NCBI GenBank assembly: GCA_902768325.1
Contig: CACXKY010000008.1
Span: forward strand, 1-33,653
From: Fibrobacter succinogenes
Lineage (GTDB): Bacteria; Fibrobacterota; Fibrobacteria; Fibrobacterales; Fibrobacteraceae
DNA length: 33,653 bases
Direction of reading: 5' to 3'
Part shown: positions 21,778-30,246 of the stretch, in pieces
Layout of the letters: each line of letters starts with the position of its first letter
Numbering within the stretch: position 1 is the stretch's first letter
The notes under the pieces: generated by a model
What the model saw: only the letters and a program-made list of their open reading frames with translations
Told to the model about the DNA's origin: nothing
Databases searched by the model: none
Program-made: the position numbers and the translations under genes

Positions 21778-24700
21778 TAATGTACTGTCCATGTGTCGGC
21801 CACATACTTCATGACGATGGGGCCGAAGTTTTTGTCTCTACCGCCAGCGTTTTCCCAGCCCAGCATGGAAATGTAGACCTTTCCGTTGCTGTCGATTTGG
21901 ATATCAGGGGCAAAGCCGCGCAGGTAGTATTTGTTCTTGTTATAGAAGGTCACCTTGAAGTAGGGCAGCTCGTTTTCGCCGTGAACCTTCCACTGGCTTC
22001 CGTCGAGGCGGTAGGCGTGCGACTGGGCGAGCGTCACCCTGCTGTTGTCATCGATAATGGCATATACCTTACCGCCCTTGGCCGCAATGCTGATGCCGTG
22101 GATGAGCTTGCCTTCGGTAAACGGCTGCGAGAATTCCGAGGCGCTACTGAAGGAAATGCCGTTGCTGCTGACCGTACCCTTCATGACAACCGGGCCGTAG
22201 TTTTCGGTGGCACGGCTCGAGTAACCCAGGTAGAGCGTCGAACCGTCTACGGCGATGTCGATGCTGCTCATGTCGGCACGGATTGCCATATCCTTCTTAG
22301 GATCGTTGAACGACGCCTTGTAGAGGGCGTAGTAGCCTTGGTAGCTGTTCGTGTTGTCGACGAAGGCGGCGATGAAGCGGCCATCGCTGTCGAACGCACC
22401 CTTGATTTCACGGGCCGTCTTGTTGTCGGAAATCTTGGTCGAACTCCAGCTGTTGTTGTTCAGGTTCGCAAAGTACGGCACATTGTTCGATTTCTTGATG
22501 TAAAGGACCGTGGGCTGTGCGTCGCTGTTGTTCTTGACCGCGATATCGATAGAACCGATTCCGCCAAGGGCGTTGCCGACAGACGACCAGGTAGAGGTAC
22601 CGTTGGTCGACTTGAACACCTTCAGGGTGTCCTTAGAGGAAAGGACGGCCAAGAAAGCGTGCGTACCGTTGTTGGTGATGGCAATCTTCGTGATGGAATC
22701 TGCGAAGGCAATGCTGGAGGCATCGATGTTCGTCCAAGAAGAACCATTGTAGTACTTGGAACCGATGGTGGTCTTGGACGTGAGGTAGACTTCGATGGGC
22801 TTCGTGCCAACGATGGTGAGTACCGGCGGAGTCGTGAACTTGGACTTCGTCAAGACGGTGTCGTCGGCAGTGTTGCGCCAGGCCTTGCGGAAGTAGATGG
22901 TGCGGCACACTTCTTCGGCGCGGTGACGCAGGTAGAACGCTTCGTTTACGTGCGTGGTGTTACTGTCGCGGTAGTCGAGGCAGAACCTTCTGGAGGTTTC
23001 GACTGTGCTACGGACGAACGCCTTGTTGAACTGCGAAGTGATCGTATCGAGCGTTCCGTCCTTGGGGCCTTCGTAATAGCCTTCACCGACGTTGCTGAAC
23101 TTCCAGTTGAACTTCTGGTTGTTGGGGTCGCCAATCGGGCCCATCGTAGAATTCATACCGCCCCATTCGGTGGTGTAGAAGTAACGACCCTCGGCCGAAA
23201 CGGAGGAGTCGCCGCTCCACAGGAATACCGTATCGGCGGCGGTGATGACGCCCGTCGGCGGGGAGACGATAATCTTGATCTGGGTCGTGTCGCTGAAGGT
23301 CGCTCCCGTAGAGATTTCTTCGGCGGTGACGACGCAGTAGAAGTCCTTGCCCTTGCTGGAGTAAGACGAATCGCGGAACGCGTAGAACAGCACCGGATTG
23401 CCGTTGCCGTCATACTGGATGTTGCCGGCGAAACTGTACAGAACTTCGGGGTTGATGGCCTTGTTGTTGTCCTTGTAGTAGCACTGCCACTTGTACCAGC
23501 TTACGTTCTCGTTCGGCCAAACATCGTCGTTCTTGGTGGCCGAAAGTTCGAAGGTCTGGCCCGGCATCACATAGATGATTTCGTCCTTGACCGTAATGAC
23601 GGGCGTGCCCGTGCTGTACAGGATGGTCGTCGTATCGCGGGCGGTATTGCCGTCATCGTCAGTGACGCGGACGATACACATGTAGTTGAGCGTCGCCGAA
23701 GGAGCCTTCCAGGTGGCGCTCAAGTTGTCGTAGGTCTTCCAGTTGTTTTCGACAGACGACGGGGTGCCGCAGCTCCATTCGCGCTTGACGATGCTGCCGT
23801 AACCGTCGTAGGCAGAAGCGTCGAGCAAGATGTTGAAGCCTTCGCGGACGGTGATGACCTCGCGCTGTACCGTAACGCTGGGCGGGTCGAGCAATACGTT
23901 GATGTGTGCCGTATCGCGGGCGGTATTGCCGTCATCGTCGGTCACCTGGACAATACAGAGGTAGTTGCTGTTCGGGGTGGACGGCATGATGGCGGAATAT
24001 TCAGGATTCGATGTCGAAGAATGCGAAAGCGCAATCGTCGTATTGCTGGCGCCGCAGCCCCATTCGTACTTCTTGATGCTTCCTTGCAGGAATACGCCGT
24101 TGTACTGCGTCGAGTCCCTGGCGTCGGCATCCAGGTTGATGGTATCCTTGATGGTCACTGTCGTTGCCGCCATAATCGTGACGGTGGGCGAGGCCTTCAG
24201 GACGTTGTAGGTGGCGGTATCACTTGCCGTATTGTCATCGTCGTCGGTGACGCGGATAGAGCAGTAGTAGTTGCCCGCGTTGCCCGGCATAATGACCTTT
24301 GTCGAACCGGTGAATTCAACCCAGTTTTCGTTCAGGTAGTCCTTGTTCGATGCGCAAGAACGTTCGTACTTGACAATGCGTCCGAGAGAGTCGCCCGCCA
24401 TGAACAGGAGCGTAGTTTCGTCATAGATGGTGAGCGTCTGCTGCTTGATATTGAGGCTTACGTACGGCTTGTCGGCAATCGCCTGGAAAGTGATCGTGTC
24501 GTTGGCCGTTTCCTCGTCATCGTCGATAGCCTGGAAGACGCAGGAGTATTCCGTTTCTTCGCCGGGGATAGAGACCGTTGCCGTCGTGCTGAATTGCTTT
24601 ACTGGCGGGTCAATGTCAATCTTGTGGTCAGAAAGCGCCTTGCCGAGGCCGCTCTTCTGGGCGCTACAGCCCCACATGATCTTGTTGATCGTGCCGAGCT

Positions 24701-27155
24701 TGTCGTTAGCGGTGATGCTCACTTCGACAGAGGAATTGACCTTCTGGCGGAGCTTGGCATCGGTGCTGGCCTTGATCTTCGGCGGGTCCGATATTACGTT
24801 CACGGTGATGGTATCGCTGCTCTTCTTGCCGTCGTCGTTGGTGATGTCCACGATAACGAGGTGCGTGCCCTTCGTTTTCCAGGAGAGGTCGCCCGACGTG
24901 GTGTTGGCGTCGATGCAGGACACGGCGCCGCCGCAGTTCCAGGAGAGCGTGTACTTTTCGTTGGAGGGGTCGTCGTTATTCGGGATGACCTCGAGGTTCA
25001 CATGGATGATGTCATTCATGGAAATGGTCGTGTCGGAACCCGGTTCGATAAAGAAGGCGGCCGGCTTGTCGCTCAAGAATCCGAAGCGGACGCTGTTCGA
25101 AGAAGAACCGCCCTTGCGTTCGGTAAATGCCGTCATCGTGTAGAACGAAGACATCTTCATGGACGACGGGAAGTCGTCTAGCTTTAGCGTGACTTCGGCT
25201 GTATGGTCTTCCTTCAGGGCCACGGCGATGATCGACATCTTGTCCATGTTCGTTACAAAGAACAGGGAGTCGGGCATCGGCTTTGCATCGGCGACCGTAA
25301 CCTTGAACTTCAGGGAGGCGTCGTTCTTTTCCATGGCCGCGGACTTGCCGTTGACGACCAACTTGATGTTCGAAGCGTTGACGAAGAAGTCGTGCTTGAT
25401 CGTGGGGGACTTGAGCCCGGCGCTATCGCTGGCGAGGACTTCGAACGTGTGCTTGCCGTCGGTGAGGTCGTCCAGCTGCATACGCCAGGTCCACTTGTTC
25501 GTGAACTTGTTGTAGCCGCCAAAGAACGTGAGTTCCTGTTCCTTGCCGTCAAGCCAAACTTGAACGTCCTTTACCTGGGAACCGAAGTCTTCCGCCTTAC
25601 CCGAGAATTCGATAGACCTGCCGTTAATCGTATCGACGGGGTTGTCGAAGATGATGTTGGGTTCAACCGGGTCTTTCAAGATGTTTTTGCCGAGGTTGAT
25701 GGTCTGGCCGACTTCGATGTGGCGGTACGGGAGCGTATCGGGATCGTAGCCGTAGCCGGCGGTATCGCGTGCAATCATGCGGTAAGAACCGGAGGGCACG
25801 TTGATGCTGAAGTAGCCCTTGTCGTTGGTCGCGGCCAGGTAGCTGTTGACGGAGTCCTTGATTTCGATAAGGATACCGGAGTGGTTGCTGCGGCCTTGGT
25901 ACTGTACGTGACCCATGAATACGCCGTAGGGGTTCTTCAAGTCGACGAGGAGGAAGGTGCGCGGGCGCTTCTTGCCGTCATCGCCCTTGACCTTGTCGGC
26001 AAATACGGTGTCGTAGCCGTCGGTCACCCAGACGTCCCAGTAGATGCGGCCCGAAAGCTTGAGCTTGTTGTTTCCGTCGGCATCGACCGCCACGAAGTAG
26101 GGTTCCTTGAGGTTCTCGGCGACGAGGTAGCGGTTCGTGAAGTTCGGGACGAATTCCTCGATGCTCGTATCGCTTTGGATGGGGTTCGCCGCACGTACGA
26201 AGTACCTCAGGGCTGCCGGGTTATCGGCGTCGATGGCTTCGTAATGGAGGATCAAGCGTTCCTTTTCGTTCTGTGTCGAGTTGTCTTCGGGGCTGATGAG
26301 CTTGAGTTTCGGCTTCTGGTTGAAGTGGAGGTTCACGCTGTCGCGGGTCTCGTTATCGTCGTCGTCGGTGACGATGATGTAAATCTTCTGGTTGCCGATA
26401 GAGTCCACCTTGGTGGAATCGTACTTGATGGTTATCTCGATGGAGTCGCCTTCGAGCTGCTTGTATTTCCATTTTTCGGGCTTGCCCTTGCCGCTGGCGT
26501 CGAGGTCAATCTTGAAGCTCTTGATGGTGCCAAAGGAGTCGATAGCGACAATCGGGAAGGTGATGCTGCCCTTGGAGCGCGTCCAGAGCGTATCCTTCGG
26601 GACGTTCAGGTACGGGGGCGTATCGATCACGCGGATATACTGGCCGATACCGGCGGTGTCGCGGGCGTTGTTGCCGTCGATAGCGATAAAGAGCGGGCTG
26701 TAGAGGCCCGTCTTGGTGTAGACGCGGGAGAACGGGGTGGCGTTCGAGCTGTTTTCGGTTACATAGTTACAGCCCTTGCCGGTTTCACCATGGGAGTAGA
26801 ATTCGCAGTCCTTCTTGAGCGTGTCCTTGTTGTCTTTGCTATAGGGCTCTTCGAAGTGCCAGATGTAGCGGTAGATTTTGTCGGAGTTGTAGCGGAGGAA
26901 CCCCATCAGGTACACCGTGTCGTTCACGGTGATGGTAAGCGTGTCGTACACCAGGACGGAATCCGGGTTGCTTAGGTTGACGATGGAGTCGGCGAAGGCT
27001 TCGGCGTTCTCGAATGGTTTATTGAAGGCGAACACCACTGAGTGGTTGTTCCGCAAGTTCACGTTTTCCTTGATGGAGGATTCTCGGGAGCAGCCAAAGA
27101 GGCAGGCCATGCCGAGGGCGAGAACGAGGAGCGGGCGAAGTCTTCTAAAACGCAT
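21777..27155 (-). CDS. Giant multi-domain lipoprotein with disulfide Ig/PKD-like repeats and C-terminal propeller-like domain
   Basis: A 1792-residue lipoprotein: the signal RLRPLLVLALGMACLFGC puts the lipobox Cys near residue 22. The start MRFRRLRP at 27155 has AAGGAT upstream; the longer frame to 27182 adds only a basic leader. After an N-terminal region there is an Ig/PKD-like domain ending in VTDDDDNETRD (about 260), and a carboxypeptidase-regulatory-like domain near 410-490 (GHVQYQGRSNHSGILIEI). Next come five tandem modules of 93-104 residues, ending near 769, 873, 966, 1069 and 1161. Their ends read VTDDDGNTARDT or similar. In most, a W/S-x-C strand and a Y-x-C strand suggest one Ig-type disulfide each. 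From about 1440 the pattern (NGTHAFLAVLSS, SIDIAVDGSTLYLGYSS) suggests a beta-propeller. It is probably surface exposed. Function is unknown. Confidence 0.8.
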   Translation of the reverse strand: MRFRRLRPLLVLALGMACLFGCSRESSIKENVNLRNNHSVVFAFNKPFENAEAFADSIVNLSNPDSVLVYDTLTITVNDTVYLMGFLRYNSDKIYRYIWHFEEPYSKDNKDTLKKDCEFYSHGETGKGCNYVTENSSNATPFSRVYTKTGLYSPLFIAIDGNNARDTAGIGQYIRVIDTPPYLNVPKDTLWTRSKGSITFPIVAIDSFGTIKSFKIDLDASGKGKPEKWKYKQLEGDSIEITIKYDSTKVDSIGNQKIYIIVTDDDDNETRDSVNLHFNQKPKLKLISPEDNSTQNEKERLILHYEAIDADNPAALRYFVRAANPIQSDTSIEEFVPNFTNRYLVAENLKEPYFVAVDADGNNKLKLSGRIYWDVWVTDGYDTVFADKVKGDDGKKRPRTFLLVDLKNPYGVFMGHVQYQGRSNHSGILIEIKDSVNSYLAATNDKGYFSINVPSGSYRMIARDTAGYGYDPDTLPYRHIEVGQTINLGKNILKDPVEPNIIFDNPVDTINGRSIEFSGKAEDFGSQVKDVQVWLDGKEQELTFFGGYNKFTNKWTWRMQLDDLTDGKHTFEVLASDSAGLKSPTIKHDFFVNASNIKLVVNGKSAAMEKNDASLKFKVTVADAKPMPDSLFFVTNMDKMSIIAVALKEDHTAEVTLKLDDFPSSMKMSSFYTMTAFTERKGGSSSNSVRFGFLSDKPAAFFIEPGSDTTISMNDIIHVNLEVIPNNDDPSNEKYTLSWNCGGAVSCIDANTTSGDLSWKTKGTHLVIVDITNDDGKKSSDTITVNVISDPPKIKASTDAKLRQKVNSSVEVSITANDKLGTINKIMWGCSAQKSGLGKALSDHKIDIDPPVKQFSTTATVSIPGEETEYSCVFQAIDDDEETANDTITFQAIADKPYVSLNIKQQTLTIYDETTLLFMAGDSLGRIVKYERSCASNKDYLNENWVEFTGSTKVIMPGNAGNYYCSIRVTDDDDNTASDTATYNVLKASPTVTIMAATTVTIKDTINLDADARDSTQYNGVFLQGSIKKYEWGCGASNTTIALSHSSTSNPEYSAIMPSTPNSNYLCIVQVTDDDGNTARDTAHINVLLDPPSVTVQREVITVREGFNILLDASAYDGYGSIVKREWSCGTPSSVENNWKTYDNLSATWKAPSATLNYMCIVRVTDDDGNTARDTTTILYSTGTPVITVKDEIIYVMPGQTFELSATKNDDVWPNENVSWYKWQCYYKDNNKAINPEVLYSFAGNIQYDGNGNPVLFYAFRDSSYSSKGKDFYCVVTAEEISTGATFSDTTQIKIIVSPPTGVITAADTVFLWSGDSSVSAEGRYFYTTEWGGMNSTMGPIGDPNNQKFNWKFSNVGEGYYEGPKDGTLDTITSQFNKAFVRSTVETSRRFCLDYRDSNTTHVNEAFYLRHRAEEVCRTIYFRKAWRNTADDTVLTKSKFTTPPVLTIVGTKPIEVYLTSKTTIGSKYYNGSSWTNIDASSIAFADSITKIAITNNGTHAFLAVLSSKDTLKVFKSTNGTSTWSSVGNALGGIGSIDIAVKNNSDAQPTVLYIKKSNNVPYFANLNNNSWSSTKISDNKTAREIKGAFDSDGRFIAAFVDNTNSYQGYYALYKASFNDPKKDMAIRADMSSIDIAVDGSTLYLGYSSRATENYGPVVMKGTVSSNGISFSSASEFSQPFTEGKLIHGISIAAKGGKVYAIIDDNSRVTLAQSHAYRLDGSQWKVHGENELPYFKVTFYNKNKYYLRGFAPDIQIDSNGKVYISMLGWENAGGRDKNFGPIVMKYVADTWTVH

Positions 27156-27264
27156 ATCCAATCCTTTTTTTTTGATGCACAATAACAGGGCCCCTTGCGA
27201 GGGCTCTATGGAATTAAATTTATCTTTTTTAATGAAGAAAACAACATTATATTAGTCTTTATAT

Positions 27265-27274
27265 ATTCCGGAAT
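27265..27274. promoter_or_regulatory. Palindrome ATTCCGGAAT in a divergent promoter region
   Basis: A perfect 10-base palindrome in the 138-base spacer between the giant lipoprotein and prepilin peptidase genes, close to minus-strand TATAAT and plus-strand TATATT boxes. Its arms resemble those of the palindrome at 14399-14413. A role as an operator is only a guess. Confidence 0.35.
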
Positions 27275-27293
27275 GTACTGTTTTGAGGTTTTT

Positions 27294-28148
27294 ATGAAAG
27301 AAATTCCCCTTTGGTATTGGCTGGCCGTGTTTTTTGCACTGGGCGCGTGCGTCGGGAGCTTCTACAACGTTATCGTCTATCGCATGCCTCGCGGGATATC
27401 CCTTATCAACCCGCCAAGCCATTGCCCGCTGTGCAAGAAGCGGATTCCTATCCGTTACAACCTGCCGATTGTCGGCTGGCTCTGGCTCCGGGGCAAAAGC
27501 GCTTGTTGCCACCAGCCTATCAGCGTCATTTACCCGATCGGGGAAGCCTTGTGCGGTTTGCTGGGGGCGCTAGCCCTGTTTGCGGCCGTGGCGGTCAGCC
27601 ATGGCTCTGTCGTTCCCGCCCTCTTTGCGGCTCCCGTGGTGGACCCGGCGGTTTGGGCCTTTGCGCTGGGGCTGTTCTGGCTCTTGCTCGGGGCGTACCC
27701 AGTATGCGCGGTGGACTGCAAGTATAAGTTGATTCCCGATTCCATCTCGGTTGGTGGCGTTGTCGCCGGTTTGCTCATATCGCTTATTCCCGGGGGGATT
27801 ACCCCCATGGCGAGCCTGCTCGGTGCGGTTGTCGCCGGTGGCGGGCTCTATCTGGTGGGCTGGGTTGCGACCAAGGTCTTGAAAAAAGAGGCGATGGGCT
27901 TTGGCGACGTGAAACTGTTGGCGGGCTACGGCGCGCTGATGGGCCTTACCGGCGCCGTCGAGACGCTTGTGGTTGCCGCGGTTCTCGGGATTGTGGTGAT
28001 GGTGCCTTACAGCAAGATGGCCGCAGGCAAGGGAGACGGTTCGGGACAGATCCCGTTCGGGCCGTTCCTCGCCGTTGCCGCCCCGTTTATGTACTTGTGG
28101 GGCGACACGCTGTTTGAGCTTTACGTGAAGCTCGTGTTTGGCGAATAG
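27294..28148 (+). CDS. Prepilin peptidase (A24 family, PilD/GspO-like)
   Basis: A 284-residue polytopic membrane protease/methyltransferase that cleaves leader peptides of type IV pilins and pseudopilins. The A24 catalytic aspartates are visible: one in AVDCKYKLIPD, the other in the GFGDVKLL (GxGD) motif. The N-terminal cytoplasmic loop has CPLCKKRIPIRYNLPIVGWLWLRGKS followed by ACCHQPISVIYPIGE. The second Cys pair, normally C-x-x-C, is shifted here to adjacent CC. The ATG at 27294 is chosen for the first membrane helix (LWYWLAVFFALGACVGSFYNV); upstream codons are the leader of the divergent gene. It is a lone gene with no pilin or secretion genes nearby, and ends 3 bases from the convergent pectinesterase. 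Confidence 0.92.
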   Translation: MKEIPLWYWLAVFFALGACVGSFYNVIVYRMPRGISLINPPSHCPLCKKRIPIRYNLPIVGWLWLRGKSACCHQPISVIYPIGEALCGLLGALALFAAVAVSHGSVVPALFAAPVVDPAVWAFALGLFWLLLGAYPVCAVDCKYKLIPDSISVGGVVAGLLISLIPGGITPMASLLGAVVAGGGLYLVGWVATKVLKKEAMGFGDVKLLAGYGALMGLTGAVETLVVAAVLGIVVMVPYSKMAAGKGDGSGQIPFGPFLAVAAPFMYLWGDTLFELYVKLVFGE

Positions 28149-28151
28149 CCG

Positions 28152-30242
28152 TTATTTCACCTGGATGATCTTTTGGCTCGTGATGGAGCCGTTGCGGATT
28201 TGCAGTATGTAGATGCCGCGGGGGAGGCCTGCTGCATTGCCTGCCGTATTGACGTCGGCGCTTTCGCGCAACAGCTTGCCCGTCATGCTGAACAGGCGAA
28301 CGCGCGTCGTGGAAGCGTTCATGGAAACTCCCGAGACTTCGCTTGCGATTCGTGTGATGCCTGTGTCGGGCGGCGTGACGTTCACCGCGGTAAGTTCCAG
28401 CTGGTCGAGGTTCGGGCCGTCGTTGCCGCCCACGGTCGCGAACGTGATGGTGCTTGCGCCCAGCGGGAGCGTCACGGAAACATCTTTCTTCTCGTAGGTG
28501 GTCCAGTTCTCGGTCGTCTCGAATTCAATTTCTTGCGGTTCGCCGGATTCGCCCTTGATGGATAGGCTTCGCGCCGCCGTACTCCCGTTAGCGTACGTCA
28601 TGGTGAGCTTGTATTCGCCCTTGGCGCTTGCATATACGGGAACCGTGACCGTAGAGACTCCGGTACCGAAGTTGATGTAGCCCGTGCCCGCGAAGCCCGC
28701 GTTGGAGCTTTCCTTGATGGCGTTTTCGACGGTGCCGTCTTCGGCCTGGAATTTGTTGGTGCCGTCACCGACAAAGCTTGCGGCAAGCTCGATGTCGCCA
28801 GTAGCCTTGATGGTCGCCGGGGATTTACTGGCGTCAATGCCTGCGGCACTTGCACCGCTCCAGCCCGCGAATTTCCAGCCGCTGAACGGCTTCGCGGTGA
28901 ATACGGCGTCTTTGCCTTCCATGACCTTGTCTCCGCTGAACGATGTTTCGACGGTGCCGCCGACGGGTTCGTTGAGCGAAACCTTGTAGTAGGTGGCGGT
29001 GGCGTCCAGAGTCGTCACCTCGTTGGAACTTGCGCCAAGACCGCCCATGCTGTTGGCGGCACGTACCGTAATCTTTGAGCCGGTCGCGATTCCGTCGAGC
29101 GAGAAGCTAGGCGTTATCACGTTCGCCTTGTACTTGCCGTTCACGAAGATTGCCCAGCAACGGGCGTTGTCATCGTTGTTCCATGTGATTTCGGCGCCTT
29201 CCTGGGCAATTTTTGGTGCGTTCACCTGGGCGGTCAGCTTGGTCGGGTCCCAGTTGTCGCTGCCCTTGAGCACGTTTGAAAGCGTGTATTTTGCGGCATC
29301 GTTGGCGTCCCACACCGTCTTGAGCGTGGTCGCGGTAGAGCCGTCCTTGCCGCCGTCAAAGCGAGTCTTGCGCTGGCTCGTATTGATGGCGCCGCCGTTA
29401 GCGTTCTTGCTGTTGTATTCGCCGAATACCTGCGGTGCGGAATTCATGTCGGGGCCCCAGCCTTCGGCGGTGGGTTCCGCCTTCATGATGGTGTTGAGGA
29501 AAACCGTCTTGGCGCGTGCCCAGGAACGACCCAGGTAGAAAGTCTTGTTGAAGCTGTTGTCGCTGACTTCGATGGTCGCGTTGTTGAATACGTAGCCCCA
29601 ATCTGAGTCGCTTTGCGAAGCGGTGATGTAGCCTCCCTTTCGCGTCATCACGAGCTTGGTGCCTTCAAAGAATACGTTCCCGCCGCCGCAGATAAAGTCG
29701 ACCGTACCGTCGATTTCTCCACCTTCCCAGTAGGTGCGCCCCTTCTTGGAATAGTACGTGTCTTGCCCGCTCAGGAGCCTCACGTTCTTGAAGGTGAACT
29801 TGTCGCCTTCGTTTTGCTGTAGGGCAACCTGCCTGCAGGCGTTTTGACCGCAGAAAGTGCTCTTGTTCTGCAAGGTGATGTCTTGCATGTACACGCCGTT
29901 GTTCTTCGTAAAGTAGAGCGTTGCCGTGTGGCCGATACTTTCGGTATCGGTCTTGTTCGAGATGACCGTCTTCTCCAGACTCTGCCCGATAATGGAAACG
30001 AACGAGGCGCTCACGGTCGTTTTGCCGTGACTGTCTGCGGTGAGTTTTGTCAGTTCGTATTCGCCGTCCGGCAAGAAAATGACGAACTGCTTCGATGCGG
30101 ATGCGCCGGAACTGCCCGCGGCAGCGATGGCCGCCTTGAAGTCGCCGTCGACGCCCACGACAAAATCGATCTTGCGTTTTTCTACGGCAAAAGAGGTGGA
30201 GGCGAGGGCCGCACAGAGGAATAAGTTCACGCTTCTTTTCAT
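28152..30242 (-). CDS. Pectin methylesterase (CE8), multi-modular, secreted
   Basis: A 696-residue exported enzyme that removes methyl esters from homogalacturonan. Signal peptide: MKRSVNLFLCAALASTSFA. The CE8 right-handed beta-helix (about 22-340) carries GQDTYY with Asp161, GTVDFICGGGNVFFE with nucleophile Asp182, and YLGRSW with Arg239. Next come an Fn3-like linker domain (about 345-410), an InlB-type repeat (VSLNEPVGGTVETSFSGD, WKFAGWSG), a CBM6/35-like module (FQAEDGTVENAIKESSN to GGNDGPNLDQLEL, about 488-620), and a C-terminal sorting-type tail (SMTGKLLRES ... LPRGIYILQIRNG ... KIIQVK). The tail resembles type IX secretion C-terminal domains. The start follows the pectate lyase stop by 4 bases, with a GAGG site inside that stop region, so the two are co-translated partners. 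Confidence 0.9.
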   Translation of the reverse strand: MKRSVNLFLCAALASTSFAVEKRKIDFVVGVDGDFKAAIAAAGSSGASASKQFVIFLPDGEYELTKLTADSHGKTTVSASFVSIIGQSLEKTVISNKTDTESIGHTATLYFTKNNGVYMQDITLQNKSTFCGQNACRQVALQQNEGDKFTFKNVRLLSGQDTYYSKKGRTYWEGGEIDGTVDFICGGGNVFFEGTKLVMTRKGGYITASQSDSDWGYVFNNATIEVSDNSFNKTFYLGRSWARAKTVFLNTIMKAEPTAEGWGPDMNSAPQVFGEYNSKNANGGAINTSQRKTRFDGGKDGSTATTLKTVWDANDAAKYTLSNVLKGSDNWDPTKLTAQVNAPKIAQEGAEITWNNDDNARCWAIFVNGKYKANVITPSFSLDGIATGSKITVRAANSMGGLGASSNEVTTLDATATYYKVSLNEPVGGTVETSFSGDKVMEGKDAVFTAKPFSGWKFAGWSGASAAGIDASKSPATIKATGDIELAASFVGDGTNKFQAEDGTVENAIKESSNAGFAGTGYINFGTGVSTVTVPVYASAKGEYKLTMTYANGSTAARSLSIKGESGEPQEIEFETTENWTTYEKKDVSVTLPLGASTITFATVGGNDGPNLDQLELTAVNVTPPDTGITRIASEVSGVSMNASTTRVRLFSMTGKLLRESADVNTAGNAAGLPRGIYILQIRNGSITSQKIIQVK

Positions 30243-30246
30243 GGAG

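Noticed and set aside
21759..25181. A 1140-codon plus-strand frame
   Set aside because: It is antisense to the giant lipoprotein, and its composition (Val/Arg/Asp-rich, no domains) is what the reverse of that gene's biased codons yields.
27185..27235. GC-rich inverted repeat (GGGCCCCTTGCGAGGGCTC) as a terminator
   Set aside because: Pairing is imperfect and no T run follows at the right distance on either strand; it lies in the leader of the lipoprotein gene.
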